From the NCBI RefSeq assembly GCF_023369855.1, contig NZ_JAMBPP010000014.1:31959-95958 (forward strand): DNA of 64,000 nucleotides, read 5' to 3'. The notes beneath the pieces are model-generated. The model worked only from the letters and a program-made list of their open reading frames with translations. It was not told where the DNA came from and searched no databases. Of this stretch, positions 8,507 through 16,488 are shown piece after piece. The translations under genes were made by a program, and so were the position numbers. This DNA is from Actinotalea alkalitolerans (lineage in GTDB: Bacteria > Actinomycetota > Actinomycetes > Actinomycetales > Cellulomonadaceae). Every line of letters begins with the position of its first letter. Position 1 is the first letter of the stretch.

Positions 8507-9124
8507 TCAGAGGTAGCGGCTGCTGAGCACTGCCGAGACGGCCAGCAGCAGGACGGCGGTGGCCGGACGCAGGTGCCACCGCACCTCGGGCGTGTCGCGC
8601 TCGAGGCGCGGTGCGTCGAGGTACCCCGCGTCCCGCAGGTCCTCCCAGCGGCGACGGATGTGAGCGGCGGCCTGGCCCGAGGCCGAGCTCAGGAGGTCGC
8701 CCGGGCGCACCCCACCTGCCGCGTAGGACGACTCGGGCAGGTGGCTGAGGTCCTGCGGACCGGAGCCCATGGCCTGCACGCGGCTCGGGGCCGGCGCCGC
8801 CCAGGCGGCGTACGAGCCGTAGGCCGTGTAGAGGGTCAGGGCGTACTTGGTGTCGATCCGCTCGATCGACGGCCAGGGCAGCCGCACGGTCCGCAGGACG
8901 TTGCGCACCTCGACCCCGGCGTCGCTCACGATCACCGCCGGACGTCCGAAGAGCGCCCAGACGACTACCGCGGGCAGGGCCAGCGCAGGAGCCAGGCGCA
9001 GAGCAGCGCCCGGGTCGGTCAGCACCGTGGAGACCAGCGCGATGCCGCAGAGCACCGCCACGGCGACCGTCAGCCCGCGACCGAGTCGTGCGCGGAACTC
9101 GACAGGTCCAGCAGGCGTCGTCAT
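8507..9124 (-). CDS. PH-domain (bacterial PH, YdbS/DUF-type) membrane protein
   Basis: A 205-residue membrane protein resembling the actinobacterial family with a bacterial PH domain. Two adjacent hydrophobic segments lie near the N-terminus (LTVAVAVLCGIALVSTVL and LAPALALPAVVVWALF), followed by a beta-rich stretch with VIVSDAGVEVRNVLRTVRLPWPSIERIDTKYALTLYT, the usual bPH core (a 'WxxI' segment after the VRLPW motif), a variable middle, then RRRWEDLRDAGYLDAP and a C-terminal helix (ATAVLLLAVSAVLSSRYL). I chose the ATG at 9124 rather than the open frame start at 9190 because the extra 22 residues are low-complexity and a TAACGAT hexamer lies 6 bases before the ATG. Function is unknown. It interrupts the peptide transporter locus on the opposite strand, divergent from the ATPase gene. 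Confidence 0.75.
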   Translation of the reverse strand: MTTPAGPVEFRARLGRGLTVAVAVLCGIALVSTVLTDPGAALRLAPALALPAVVVWALFGRPAVIVSDAGVEVRNVLRTVRLPWPSIERIDTKYALTLYTAYGSYAAWAAPAPSRVQAMGSGPQDLSHLPESSYAAGGVRPGDLLSSASGQAAAHIRRRWEDLRDAGYLDAPRLERDTPEVRWHLRPATAVLLLAVSAVLSSRYL

Positions 9125-9224
9125 GGCGTCATCGTTACAGATCCCCCCGAGACCGCGCGGCCCCGCCCGTCCGGTCCCACCAGTGCGCATCGCGACGCAC
9201 GTCAGGAAAGGGCACGGTCCCCCC

Positions 9225-11117
9225 GTGGTTACTGAGGCACCTGCTGCGCAGGAGAACGCATCGATCCTCGAGGTCGCCGACCTCGGGGTGGAGTTCTACG
9301 TCGAGGGTGAGTGGTTCCCCGCCGCGATCGACGTCAGCTACACCGTGCGCTCGGGCGAGGTCCTGGCGATCGTCGGTGAGTCTGGCTCGGGCAAGACGCA
9401 GTCGTCGATGTCGCTGATCGGACTGCTGCCCCAGAACGGTCGCGCGTCGGGCAGTGCCAAGCTGCTCGGTCGCGAGCTCATCGGTCTCAAGCACAAGCAG
9501 CTGTCCAAGGTCCGGGGCAAGGACGTCGCGGTCATCTTCCAGGAGCCGATGACCGCGCTCAACCCCGTCTACACGGTCGGGTTCCAGATCGTCGAGACGT
9601 TGCGGACGCACTTCGACATCGGGCCCAAGGCTGCGCGTGAGCGTGCGGTCGAGCTCCTGCGCCTGGTGGACCTCCCCTCACCGGAGAAGTCCGTCGACAA
9701 GTACCCCCACCAGCTCTCGGGTGGGCAGCGGCAGCGCGCGATGATCGCCCAGGCCCTGGCCTGCGACCCCAAGCTGCTGATCGCGGACGAGCCCACCACG
9801 GCGCTGGACGTCACCGTGCAGGCCGAGATCCTCAAGCTGCTGCGCGACCTGCGCAGCCGGATCGACTCGGGCATCATCCTGATCACCCACGACATGGGGG
9901 TCGTCGCCGACCTGGCCGACCGGGTGATCGTCATGAAGAGCGGCCGGATCGTCGAGGCCGGGACGGCGGACGAGATCTTCAACCGCCCGCAGCACGCCTA
10001 CACCCGCCAGCTGCTCGACGCCGTCCCCCACCTGGGCCGCACCGTCGCAGGTGCGCCCGAGGGGTCGGCGACCCCTGCCCTCGCGACGAGCTCGACGACG
10101 GCGACCCCGGTCACCGCCGCGACCGGCCGTCCCGAGTCGATGATGGGGACCGCCGCGCAGCAGGACCTCCCCGCGATGCAGGCCGAGAAGCTGGTCATCG
10201 AGTACCCCTCGCGAGGGCGGGTCCCTGCGTTCCGCGCCGTCGACGAGATCGACCTGACGATCGGGCGCGGTGAGGTGGTCGGCCTGGTCGGCGAGTCGGG
10301 TTCGGGCAAGACCACCGTGGGGCGCGCCGTCGTCGGTCTGCTCCCGGTGGCGGGGGGTTCGCTGTCGATCGGCGGGACCGAGATGGCCGGCATCCGGCCC
10401 AAGGACCTGCGCGAGCTGCGCAACCACGTCTCGATCGTCTTCCAGGACCCGGGCTCGTCCCTCAACCCGCGGCTGCCCATCGGCGAGTCGATCGGCGAGC
10501 CGCTCAAGCTGCACAAGATCGCCAAGGGGGCCGACCTCAACAAGCGGGTCGAGACGCTGCTGGACCAGGTCCACCTGGCACGCGGCATGCGCAACCGGTA
10601 CCCGCACGAGCTCTCCGGCGGGCAGCGTCAGCGGGTGGGCATCGCCCGCGCCCTGGCCCTGTCGCCCAAGATGCTGGTCGCGGACGAGCCCACCTCGGCC
10701 CTGGACGTGTCGGTGCAGGCCCGGGTGCTCGAGCTCTTCCAGGAGCTCCAGCGTGAGCACGGGTTCGCGTGCCTGTTCATCAGCCACGACCTGGCGGTCG
10801 TGGAGATCCTGGCGACCAGGATCGCCGTGATGCACAAGGGAAAGCTCGTCGAGCAGGGGCCGCGGGACCAGATCCTGCGGGATCCGCAGCACGACTACAC
10901 GCGACGGCTGCTGACCGCGGTGCCCGTTCCCGACCCGGCCGAGCAGAAGATCCGCCGCGAGGCGCGCGACGCCCTCCTCGAGGAGGAGGCGGTCCGCATG
11001 GGCCTGCACACCGCGCAGCGTGCGGCCCGCACCGACCGCGAGGCGGTCGAGCGGAACGAGCAGCGGCTCCAGAGCGACAACGCCGCGGGAGACCCGCGTC
11101 GACTTCCTCGGGGCTGA
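9225..11117 (+). CDS. Dipeptide/oligopeptide ABC transporter, fused double ATPase (DppD-DppF type)
   Basis: A 630-residue cytosolic protein carrying two complete ABC ATPase modules. Module 1 (about residues 15-270) has Walker A GESGSGKTQ, the LSGGQRQR signature and Walker B LLIADEPT; module 2 (about 320-570) has GESGSGKTTVG, LSGGQRQRVG and MLVADEPT. The oligopeptide-specific extension (QHAYTRQLLDAVPHL and QHDYTRRLLTAVPVP) follows each module, marking the Dpp/Opp/Nik family. The modules are joined by an Ala/Thr-rich linker near residues 275-310. It should energise the permeases at 5827-8480. The GTG at 9225 has AGGAAAGGG about 12 bases upstream; the region further upstream overlaps the divergent PH-domain gene. 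The C-terminus is a charged tail of about 60 residues. Confidence 0.92.
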   Translation: MVTEAPAAQENASILEVADLGVEFYVEGEWFPAAIDVSYTVRSGEVLAIVGESGSGKTQSSMSLIGLLPQNGRASGSAKLLGRELIGLKHKQLSKVRGKDVAVIFQEPMTALNPVYTVGFQIVETLRTHFDIGPKAARERAVELLRLVDLPSPEKSVDKYPHQLSGGQRQRAMIAQALACDPKLLIADEPTTALDVTVQAEILKLLRDLRSRIDSGIILITHDMGVVADLADRVIVMKSGRIVEAGTADEIFNRPQHAYTRQLLDAVPHLGRTVAGAPEGSATPALATSSTTATPVTAATGRPESMMGTAAQQDLPAMQAEKLVIEYPSRGRVPAFRAVDEIDLTIGRGEVVGLVGESGSGKTTVGRAVVGLLPVAGGSLSIGGTEMAGIRPKDLRELRNHVSIVFQDPGSSLNPRLPIGESIGEPLKLHKIAKGADLNKRVETLLDQVHLARGMRNRYPHELSGGQRQRVGIARALALSPKMLVADEPTSALDVSVQARVLELFQELQREHGFACLFISHDLAVVEILATRIAVMHKGKLVEQGPRDQILRDPQHDYTRRLLTAVPVPDPAEQKIRREARDALLEEEAVRMGLHTAQRAARTDREAVERNEQRLQSDNAAGDPRRLPRG

Positions 11118-11175
11118 CCGGCGACCTCCGCGGGCCCCGGCGTCGCCCTGCGGGCCGGGCATCGCACGAGCCGAC

Positions 11176-11207
11176 CCAGGGTCCACGTCCCTCGACGTGG
11201 ACCCTGG
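11176..11207 (+). terminator. Stem-loop terminator after the double ATPase gene
   Basis: A perfect 13-bp inverted repeat (CCAGGGTCCACGT at 11176-11188 and its complement at 11195-11207) around a six-base loop, 58 bases after the ATPase stop and before typA. No T-run follows. It probably ends the peptide transporter transcript. Confidence 0.8.
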
Positions 11208-11230
11208 ACGCAGGGTTGCGTCGATGCGTG

Positions 11231-11236
11231 TAAAAT
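11231..11236 (+). promoter_or_regulatory. Candidate -10 element (TAAAAT) of typA
   Basis: TAAAAT stands out in GC-rich surroundings just after the terminator and 42 bases before the first typA start codon. No good -35 is visible at 16-18 bases. A perfect palindrome GGGGCGCCCC (11240-11249) lies where the transcript would start. Confidence 0.45.
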
Positions 11237-11278
11237 CGTGGGGCGCCCCATGTCGCGGCGCGCTCCCCAACATCTGAG

Positions 11279-13201
11279 ATGAGTACCCGCATGCCTGTGC
11301 GCTCCGACCTGCGCAACGTCGCAATCGTCGCCCATGTCGACCACGGCAAGACCACGCTCGTCGACGCCATGCTGTGGCAGTCGGGCTCGTTCGGCGATCA
11401 CGCGCACGTCGACGAGCGGGCGATGGACTCGGGCGACCTGGAGCGTGAGAAGGGCATCACGATCCTGGCCAAGAACACGGCCATCCGCTACCGCGGTCCC
11501 GCTGCTGCCGCGGCAGGCCAGGCCGACGGCATCACGATCAACGTGATCGACACCCCGGGCCACGCCGACTTCGGCGGTGAGGTCGAGCGCGGGCTGTCCA
11601 TGGTCGACGGCGTCGTGCTCCTGGTGGACGCGAGCGAGGGACCGCTGCCGCAGACCCGGTTCGTGCTGCGCAAGGCCCTGGCCGCCAAGCTGCCGGTGAT
11701 CCTGCTGGTCAACAAGGTGGACCGCCCGGACTCCCGCATCGAGGAGGTCGTCCACGAGTCGACCGACCTGCTGCTGGGTCTGGCGAGCGACCTGCACGAC
11801 GAGGTCCCGGACCTGGACCTGGACGCGATCCTGGACGTCCCCGTGGTGTACGCCTCGGCACGTGCCGGCCGCGCCTCGACCAACCAGCCCGCCGACGGCG
11901 GCATGCCCGACTCGGAGACCCTCGAGCCGCTGTTCAAGACGATCCTCGAGAAGATCCCCGCCCCGACCTACACCGAGGGCGCGCCGCTCCAGGCGCACGT
12001 GACGAACCTCGACGCCTCGCCGTTCCTGGGCCGGCTCGCGCTGCTGCGCGTGTTCAACGGCACCATCCGCAAGGGCCAGCAGGTCGCCTGGGCGCGGGCG
12101 GACGGCACCTTGCAGACGGTCAAGATCACCGAGCTGCTCGAGACCAAGGCCCTCTCGCGGGTCCCCACCGACCAGGCCGGTCCGGGCGACATCGTGGCCG
12201 TGGCCGGCATCGCCGACATCACCATCGGTGAGACCCTCACGGACATCGACGACCCTCGGCCGCTGCCGCTCATCACGGTCGACGACCCGGCCATCTCGAT
12301 GACCGTGGGGATCAACACCTCGCCGCTCGCGGGCAAGGGCGGCAAGGGCCACAAGGTCACCGCGCGACAGGTCAAGGACCGTCTCGACGCAGAGCTCGTC
12401 GGCAACGTCTCCCTCAAGGTCCTGCCGACCGAGCGCCCTGACGCCTGGGAGGTCCAGGGCCGTGGTGAGCTCGCGCTGGCGATCCTGGTCGAGCAGATGC
12501 GCCGCGAGGGCTTCGAGCTGACCGTGGGCAAGCCCCAGGTCGTCACCCGCGTGGTCGACGGCAAGGTGTGCGAGCCGATGGAGCACATGACCATCGACGT
12601 CCCCGAGGAGTACCTCGGTTCGGTCACGCAGCTGCTGGCCCAGCGCAAGGGCCGCATGGAGACCATGTCGAACCACGGCACGGGCTGGGTCCGCATGGAG
12701 TTCGTCGTCCCGGCGCGCGGTCTGATCGGTTTCCGCACGCAGTTCCTGACCGACACCCGCGGCACGGGCATCGCCTCGTCGATCGCGCACGGCTACGAGC
12801 CGTGGCTCGGGCCGATCGAGACCCGCAGCAACGGGTCGCTCGTCGCCGACCGCGCCGGCAAGGTCACGCCGTTCGCGATGATCAACCTCCAGGAGCGTGG
12901 CTCCTTCTTCGTCGACCCCACGCAGGAGGTCTACGAGGGCATGATCGTCGGCGAGAACTCCCGCAACGAGGACATGGACGTCAACATCACCAAGGAGAAG
13001 AAGCTCACGAACATGCGCGCTGCGTCCAGCGACACGTTCGAGAACCTCACCCCTCCGCGGAAGCTCACCCTCGAGGAGTCCCTCGAGTTCGCCCGTGAGG
13101 ACGAGTGCGTCGAGGTCACGCCCGAGTTCGTGCGGATCCGCAAGGTGCTGCTCGACCAGACGGACCGGGCCCGCGCGATGGCACGCTCCAAGCGCGCGTG
13201 A
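11279..13201 (+). CDS. typA: Ribosome-associated translational GTPase TypA/BipA
   Basis: A 640-residue cytosolic translational GTPase related to EF-G/LepA that acts on ribosomes during stress and ribosome assembly. The GTPase domain shows G1 AHVDHGKTT, the switch segment DLEREKGITILAKNT, G3 DTPGHADF and G4 NKVDRPD; EF-G-like domains follow, and the TypA-specific C-terminus is complete (RGLIGFRTQFLTDTRGTGI, YEGMIVGENSRNEDMDVNITKEKKLTNMR). The length agrees with the family (610-640). Two starts are possible: the ATG at 11279 and another at 11291 (MPVRSDLRNVAIV), the latter being closer to homologues and preceded by GAGATGAG; I keep the longer. It lies between two stem-loops, so it is probably transcribed alone. 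Confidence 0.96.
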   Translation: MSTRMPVRSDLRNVAIVAHVDHGKTTLVDAMLWQSGSFGDHAHVDERAMDSGDLEREKGITILAKNTAIRYRGPAAAAAGQADGITINVIDTPGHADFGGEVERGLSMVDGVVLLVDASEGPLPQTRFVLRKALAAKLPVILLVNKVDRPDSRIEEVVHESTDLLLGLASDLHDEVPDLDLDAILDVPVVYASARAGRASTNQPADGGMPDSETLEPLFKTILEKIPAPTYTEGAPLQAHVTNLDASPFLGRLALLRVFNGTIRKGQQVAWARADGTLQTVKITELLETKALSRVPTDQAGPGDIVAVAGIADITIGETLTDIDDPRPLPLITVDDPAISMTVGINTSPLAGKGGKGHKVTARQVKDRLDAELVGNVSLKVLPTERPDAWEVQGRGELALAILVEQMRREGFELTVGKPQVVTRVVDGKVCEPMEHMTIDVPEEYLGSVTQLLAQRKGRMETMSNHGTGWVRMEFVVPARGLIGFRTQFLTDTRGTGIASSIAHGYEPWLGPIETRSNGSLVADRAGKVTPFAMINLQERGSFFVDPTQEVYEGMIVGENSRNEDMDVNITKEKKLTNMRAASSDTFENLTPPRKLTLEESLEFAREDECVEVTPEFVRIRKVLLDQTDRARAMARSKRA

Positions 13202-13207
13202 CCTCTG

Positions 13208-13238
13208 CCGTAGGTCTCCCCAACCGGGAGGCCTACGG
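13208..13238 (+). terminator. Terminator after typA
   Basis: A 13-bp stem (13208-13220 with 13226-13238, one G-U pair) and a CAACC loop, seven bases after the typA stop codon, followed by GGGGCGGGG rather than T residues. Confidence 0.8.
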
Positions 13239-13282
13239 GGCGGGGGAGGACAAGGGGCGGCCGACTCTGCCACGGTGGGGGG

Positions 13283-15040
13283 ATGGTCCAGTCATCAACT
13301 GCCGTGCCCGTACCGCCGCCGAGCGATCCTGAGCCTGCTGACGAGCCCCGATACGGCCGTGGGTGGGGTGGTGTGGCGCCCCGTGTCTTCTGGCCCTCGA
13401 TGGCGATCATCCTTGCCGTCGCCCTGCTGGCGATCATCTTCCCGGCCGCGGCCGAGCGGACCATCGGGGCGATCCAGTCGAACGTGATCGGTGTCTTCGG
13501 CTGGTACTACGTGCTGCTGGTCGCTGCCTTCGTGGCCTTCGCCCTGTGGGTGGGTCTGGGCCGTTGGGGCGACATCAAGCTCGGCAAGGACGACGACGAG
13601 CCGGAGTTCGGGGTGCGGCCCTGGTTCGCGATGCTGTTCGCCGCCGGGATGGGCATCGGCCTCGTCTTCTGGGGCGTCGCCGAGCCGCTCACGCACTTCG
13701 CGTCCCCCAAGCCCGGGGTGGCCGGCGCTCCCGAGCGGATCGCTGAGACCGCGATGGCCCAGACCTACCTCCACTGGGGGGTCCACGCGTGGGCGATCTA
13801 CGTGGTGGTGGGTCTGGCGCTCGCGTACTCGATCCACCGGCGGGGGCGTCCTGTCTCGATCCGTTGGGCCCTCGAGCCCCTCCTGGGTGACCGGGTCAAG
13901 GGCCGGTGGGGCGACCTCATCGACGTCACGGCCGTCGTCGGTACGATCTTCGGGGTCGCGACCTCGCTCGGACTGGGCGTGCTGCAGATCGCGGCCGGGC
14001 TCGAGCACATCGGGCTGGTGGACTCCACGACCGTCGTGCAGGTCGTCATCATCATCGTGATCACCACCCTGGCGACGCTGTCGGTGGTCTCAGGCCTGGA
14101 CCGGGGGCTGAAGTGGCTCTCGAACATCAACGTCATGCTGGCGGGAGTTCTCCTGCTGGCCGTGCTGCTGCTGGGTCCGACGCTCTTCCTGCTCCGTGAC
14201 TTCGTGCAGTCGATCGGCGTGTACCTCGCAAACGTCCTGCCGATGACCTTCAACGTGAGTGCCTTCGCCGGTGCCGAGGGTGAGGCGTGGCAGGCCGGCT
14301 GGACCACCTTCTACTGGGGCTGGTGGATCTCGTGGGCACCGTTCGTCGGGGTCTTCATCGCCCGCATCTCTCGCGGCCGCACGGTCCGCGAGTTCGTGGG
14401 CGGGGTGCTCCTGGTCCCGACGCTCATCACGTTCCTGTGGTTCTCCGTCCTGGGCGGGAGCGCGATCTACCGTGAGCTCTTCGGCGACGGCGGCCTGATC
14501 GGGGAAGACGGCGGCGTCGTCCCGGAGAACGCGTTGTTCGACCTGCTCGGGGGGCTGCCCTGGGGTGCCGTGCTGTCCGTCCTGACCATCGTCCTGATCG
14601 CCCTGTTCTTCATCACGTCCTCCGACTCCGGTTCGCTGGTCGTGGCCATGCTCGCCACCGGCGGCAACCCGCACCCGCGGACAGCCGTACGGGTCACCTG
14701 GGCCTCGCTCGAGGGTCTGCTGGCGATCGCCCTGCTGATCGCCGGTGGTCTCCTGGCCCTGCAGACGGCGGCGATCCTCATCGCGCTGCCCTTCAGCGTG
14801 GTCATGATCGGGATGGCCTTCGCCACCACCCGTGCCCTGCACGACGAGCACCAGCTGCTCCTCCGGGCCCAGCGGCTGGTGCTCAGGGACCGGTTGACCG
14901 CGCACGTGACCGGTCACGTCACCGGTCACGTCACGACCATGCTCGACGAGGCCTCACGCGCGCAGGCGACAGGTCCGCGGCGATCGGCTCGGTCACGACC
15001 CGACGCCGGCCCGGAGTCCCTCCCCCCACCCAGGACCTGA
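13283..15040 (+). CDS. BCCT family transporter (betaine/choline/carnitine type)
   Basis: A 585-residue integral membrane protein of the betaine-choline-carnitine transporter family, which takes up osmoprotectants or quaternary amines with sodium or protons. About twelve membrane helices are evident. The family marks are present: GMGIGLVFWGVAEPLTHF in helix 3, SIRWALEPLLGDRVKG, and the tryptophan-rich helix 8 segment FYWGWWISWAPFVGVFIARISRGR. Substrate cannot be fixed from this alone. The ATG at 13283 has GGGG rather than a strong ribosome site upstream but precedes a typical short cytosolic N-terminus. The C-terminal cytosolic tail contains three near-identical 12-base units encoding HVTG repeats (14903-14935). 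mshB starts 3 bases after the stop. Confidence 0.92.
   Translation: MVQSSTAVPVPPPSDPEPADEPRYGRGWGGVAPRVFWPSMAIILAVALLAIIFPAAAERTIGAIQSNVIGVFGWYYVLLVAAFVAFALWVGLGRWGDIKLGKDDDEPEFGVRPWFAMLFAAGMGIGLVFWGVAEPLTHFASPKPGVAGAPERIAETAMAQTYLHWGVHAWAIYVVVGLALAYSIHRRGRPVSIRWALEPLLGDRVKGRWGDLIDVTAVVGTIFGVATSLGLGVLQIAAGLEHIGLVDSTTVVQVVIIIVITTLATLSVVSGLDRGLKWLSNINVMLAGVLLLAVLLLGPTLFLLRDFVQSIGVYLANVLPMTFNVSAFAGAEGEAWQAGWTTFYWGWWISWAPFVGVFIARISRGRTVREFVGGVLLVPTLITFLWFSVLGGSAIYRELFGDGGLIGEDGGVVPENALFDLLGGLPWGAVLSVLTIVLIALFFITSSDSGSLVVAMLATGGNPHPRTAVRVTWASLEGLLAIALLIAGGLLALQTAAILIALPFSVVMIGMAFATTRALHDEHQLLLRAQRLVLRDRLTAHVTGHVTGHVTTMLDEASRAQATGPRRSARSRPDAGPESLPPPRT
14903..14935 (+). repeat. Three tandem 12-base units in the BCCT tail (HVTGHVTGHVT)
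   Basis: CACGTGACCGGT, CACGTCACCGGT and CACGTCACG in a row, coding for His-Val-Thr-Gly repeats in the cytosolic tail of the BCCT transporter. Each unit is also internally palindromic around ACCGGT, so slippage or an added DNA-site role are both possible. Confidence 0.8.
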
Positions 15041-15042
15041 CG

Positions 15043-16038
15043 TTGCGACGCGGAGGTCTGCTCGCCGTCCACGCCCATCCCGACGACGAGACGCTCAGCA
15101 ACGGCGCACTCCTGGCGACGTGGGCCTCGGCCGGCCGCCCGGTGACCGTGGTGACCTGTACCCGGGGAGAGGCCGGTGAAGTGATCGGGGATGCCAGGGC
15201 CTCGCTCGAGGGCGACGGGCCGGCTCTGGCCGCCCACCGCGAGGCCGAGCTGGCCGGTGCACTGACCGCGCTCGGGGTGACCGATCACCTCTTCCTGGAC
15301 CAGGTGGCGCCGTCCCCCGACCTGCCGGCTCCTGCACGCGGCGTCCCACGTCGCTTCGTGGACTCCGGGATGGCCTGGGTGGGTGCCGGACAGGCGGCTG
15401 CCGCCGAGCGTCTGCCCCACGGCGCCTTCGTCTCGGTCGACCTGGACGACGCCGCTCGACGCCTGGCCGACGTGATCCTCGACCGGCAGCCGGAGGTCGT
15501 CGTGGGATACGAGCCCGGAGGCGGCTACGGGCACCCCGACCACGTCCGGGCGCACGCGGTGATGCACCGTGCGGTCGAGCTCGCCGAGGCCCGTGGGACC
15601 ACAGCACCCATGGTGCCCGGACCGTTCACCGTCCCGATGGTGCTCTGGACCGTGCTGGACGAGGCATCCCTGCGGGCCGCGTGGCGGGAGCTGGCCGATG
15701 CCGGCGGTGCGGGGGGTGCCTCCCGCCCGGGCTCCCCGTCCCTGCTCACCGCACCGGACCCGGCGGGTCCGGTGCCGTCCTGTGCGGTCCCCTCCACCGC
15801 CGTGGACGTGATGGTGGAGGTCGCGCCGGTGCTGCCGAGGGTGCGTGATGCTCTTCTGGCCCACGCGACGCAGGTGCAGGCTGTGCGGACCCACGTCCCG
15901 ACCGCCCACCGGCTGGGAAGCTACGCCCTGAGCAACGGGGTGCTCGCACCGTTGCTCAGGCACGAGACCTACCGGTCAGCGCCGGGAGGCCCGGGGCGGA
16001 CGGTGGTCTGGCCCGAGGGCGTGACCCAGGTAGCCTGA
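15043..16038 (+). CDS. mshB: N-acetyl-GlcN-inositol deacetylase MshB (mycothiol synthesis)
   Basis: A 331-residue PIG-L-family zinc deacetylase that removes the acetyl group from 1-O-(2-acetamido-glucopyranosyl)-myo-inositol, the third step in mycothiol synthesis. The metal site appears right at the N-terminus as VHAHPDDETLSNG, and the second histidine motif GYGHPDHVRAHAV occurs near residue 165; both are family marks. The next segment, DVLRAHREAELAGAL-like AAHREAELAGALTALG, also matches. The length is slightly above the usual 290-310 because of Ala/Gly/Pro-rich insertions near residues 215-250. The start is a TTG at 15043, three bases after the BCCT stop; no ATG or GTG lies before the catalytic motif in this frame. 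The mycothiol assignment is by family and by neighbours typA and fdxA as in mycobacteria. Confidence 0.93.
   Translation: MRRGGLLAVHAHPDDETLSNGALLATWASAGRPVTVVTCTRGEAGEVIGDARASLEGDGPALAAHREAELAGALTALGVTDHLFLDQVAPSPDLPAPARGVPRRFVDSGMAWVGAGQAAAAERLPHGAFVSVDLDDAARRLADVILDRQPEVVVGYEPGGGYGHPDHVRAHAVMHRAVELAEARGTTAPMVPGPFTVPMVLWTVLDEASLRAAWRELADAGGAGGASRPGSPSLLTAPDPAGPVPSCAVPSTAVDVMVEVAPVLPRVRDALLAHATQVQAVRTHVPTAHRLGSYALSNGVLAPLLRHETYRSAPGGPGRTVVWPEGVTQVA
16031..16036 (+). promoter_or_regulatory. TAGCCT hexamer 7 bases before a GTG start (leaderless promoter)
   Basis: TAGCCT followed by seven bases and the GTG at 16044. The same arrangement recurs throughout the window and suggests transcription starting at, or next to, the start codon. 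Confidence 0.55.
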
Positions 16039-16043
16039 CCGCC

Positions 16044-16436
16044 GTGGAACCCCTGAGCGGTCGCGTGCTCGCGCGCTGGGCCGGAGCGCTGCTCGTCGGA
16101 CTCGTCGTGGGAGTCGTCGGCACGGCTGTGCACCGCGCGATGGTCCCGTGGGGCCTCGTCCTCGCACTGGCAACGGTCCTCTCGGCCGCGGTGCTCGCCC
16201 GGGCGTGGTCGGGGCTCGCCGGGGTTCTCGCGGTCGCAGCCGGGACGTTCCTCGCCGTCCAGCTCATGGGTGGCCGCGGTCCCGGTGGTGACGTGCTCAT
16301 CCCCGCCCAGAGCCTGAGCGTGATCTGGGCCTACGGGCACCTGGGGCTGTATGCGGTCGCTGCCTTCGCGCCTCGGGGGTGGTTCGTCGACGAGGCGCGC
16401 TCGCGTCCTGGTAGAGACGGGCCGGGCAGCACGTAG
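16044..16436 (+). CDS. Small membrane protein (DUF6113-like) next to mshB
   Basis: A 130-residue integral membrane protein with four likely membrane helices: WAGALLVGLVVGVVGTAV, VPWGLVLALATVLSAAVLA, GVLAVAAGTFLAVQLM and VIWAYGHLGLYAVAAFAP. It resembles the small membrane proteins often encoded directly after mshB in actinobacteria (position equivalent to mycobacterial Rv1171). No catalytic motif is visible; function is unknown. The GTG at 16044 is chosen because a TAGCCT -10 hexamer lies 7 bases upstream, pointing to a leaderless transcript. The tail after the last helix is basic and probably cytosolic. Confidence 0.8.
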   Translation: MEPLSGRVLARWAGALLVGLVVGVVGTAVHRAMVPWGLVLALATVLSAAVLARAWSGLAGVLAVAAGTFLAVQLMGGRGPGGDVLIPAQSLSVIWAYGHLGLYAVAAFAPRGWFVDEARSRPGRDGPGST

Positions 16437-16439
16437 AAT
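16434..16439 (+). promoter_or_regulatory. Candidate -10 element (TAGAAT) of the VanW gene
   Basis: TAGAAT overlaps the stop codon of the preceding gene and lies 49 bases before the VanW-protein ATG; the leader contains AGGGA just before the start. Confidence 0.45.
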
Positions 16440-16488
16440 CGCGCCGGCGGGGGGTGGCCCCGTCGTGTTGCGGGGAGACCAGGGACAG

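Noticed and set aside
11216..11236. TTGCGT as a -35 for typA
   Set aside because: The spacer to TAAAAT is only 9 bases, far too short for a sigma-70-type promoter.
14903..14935. GTGACCGGTCAC repeats as a regulatory operator cluster
   Set aside because: They lie inside the BCCT coding region in frame and encode HVTG repeats; a coding explanation is enough, although a DNA role cannot be excluded.
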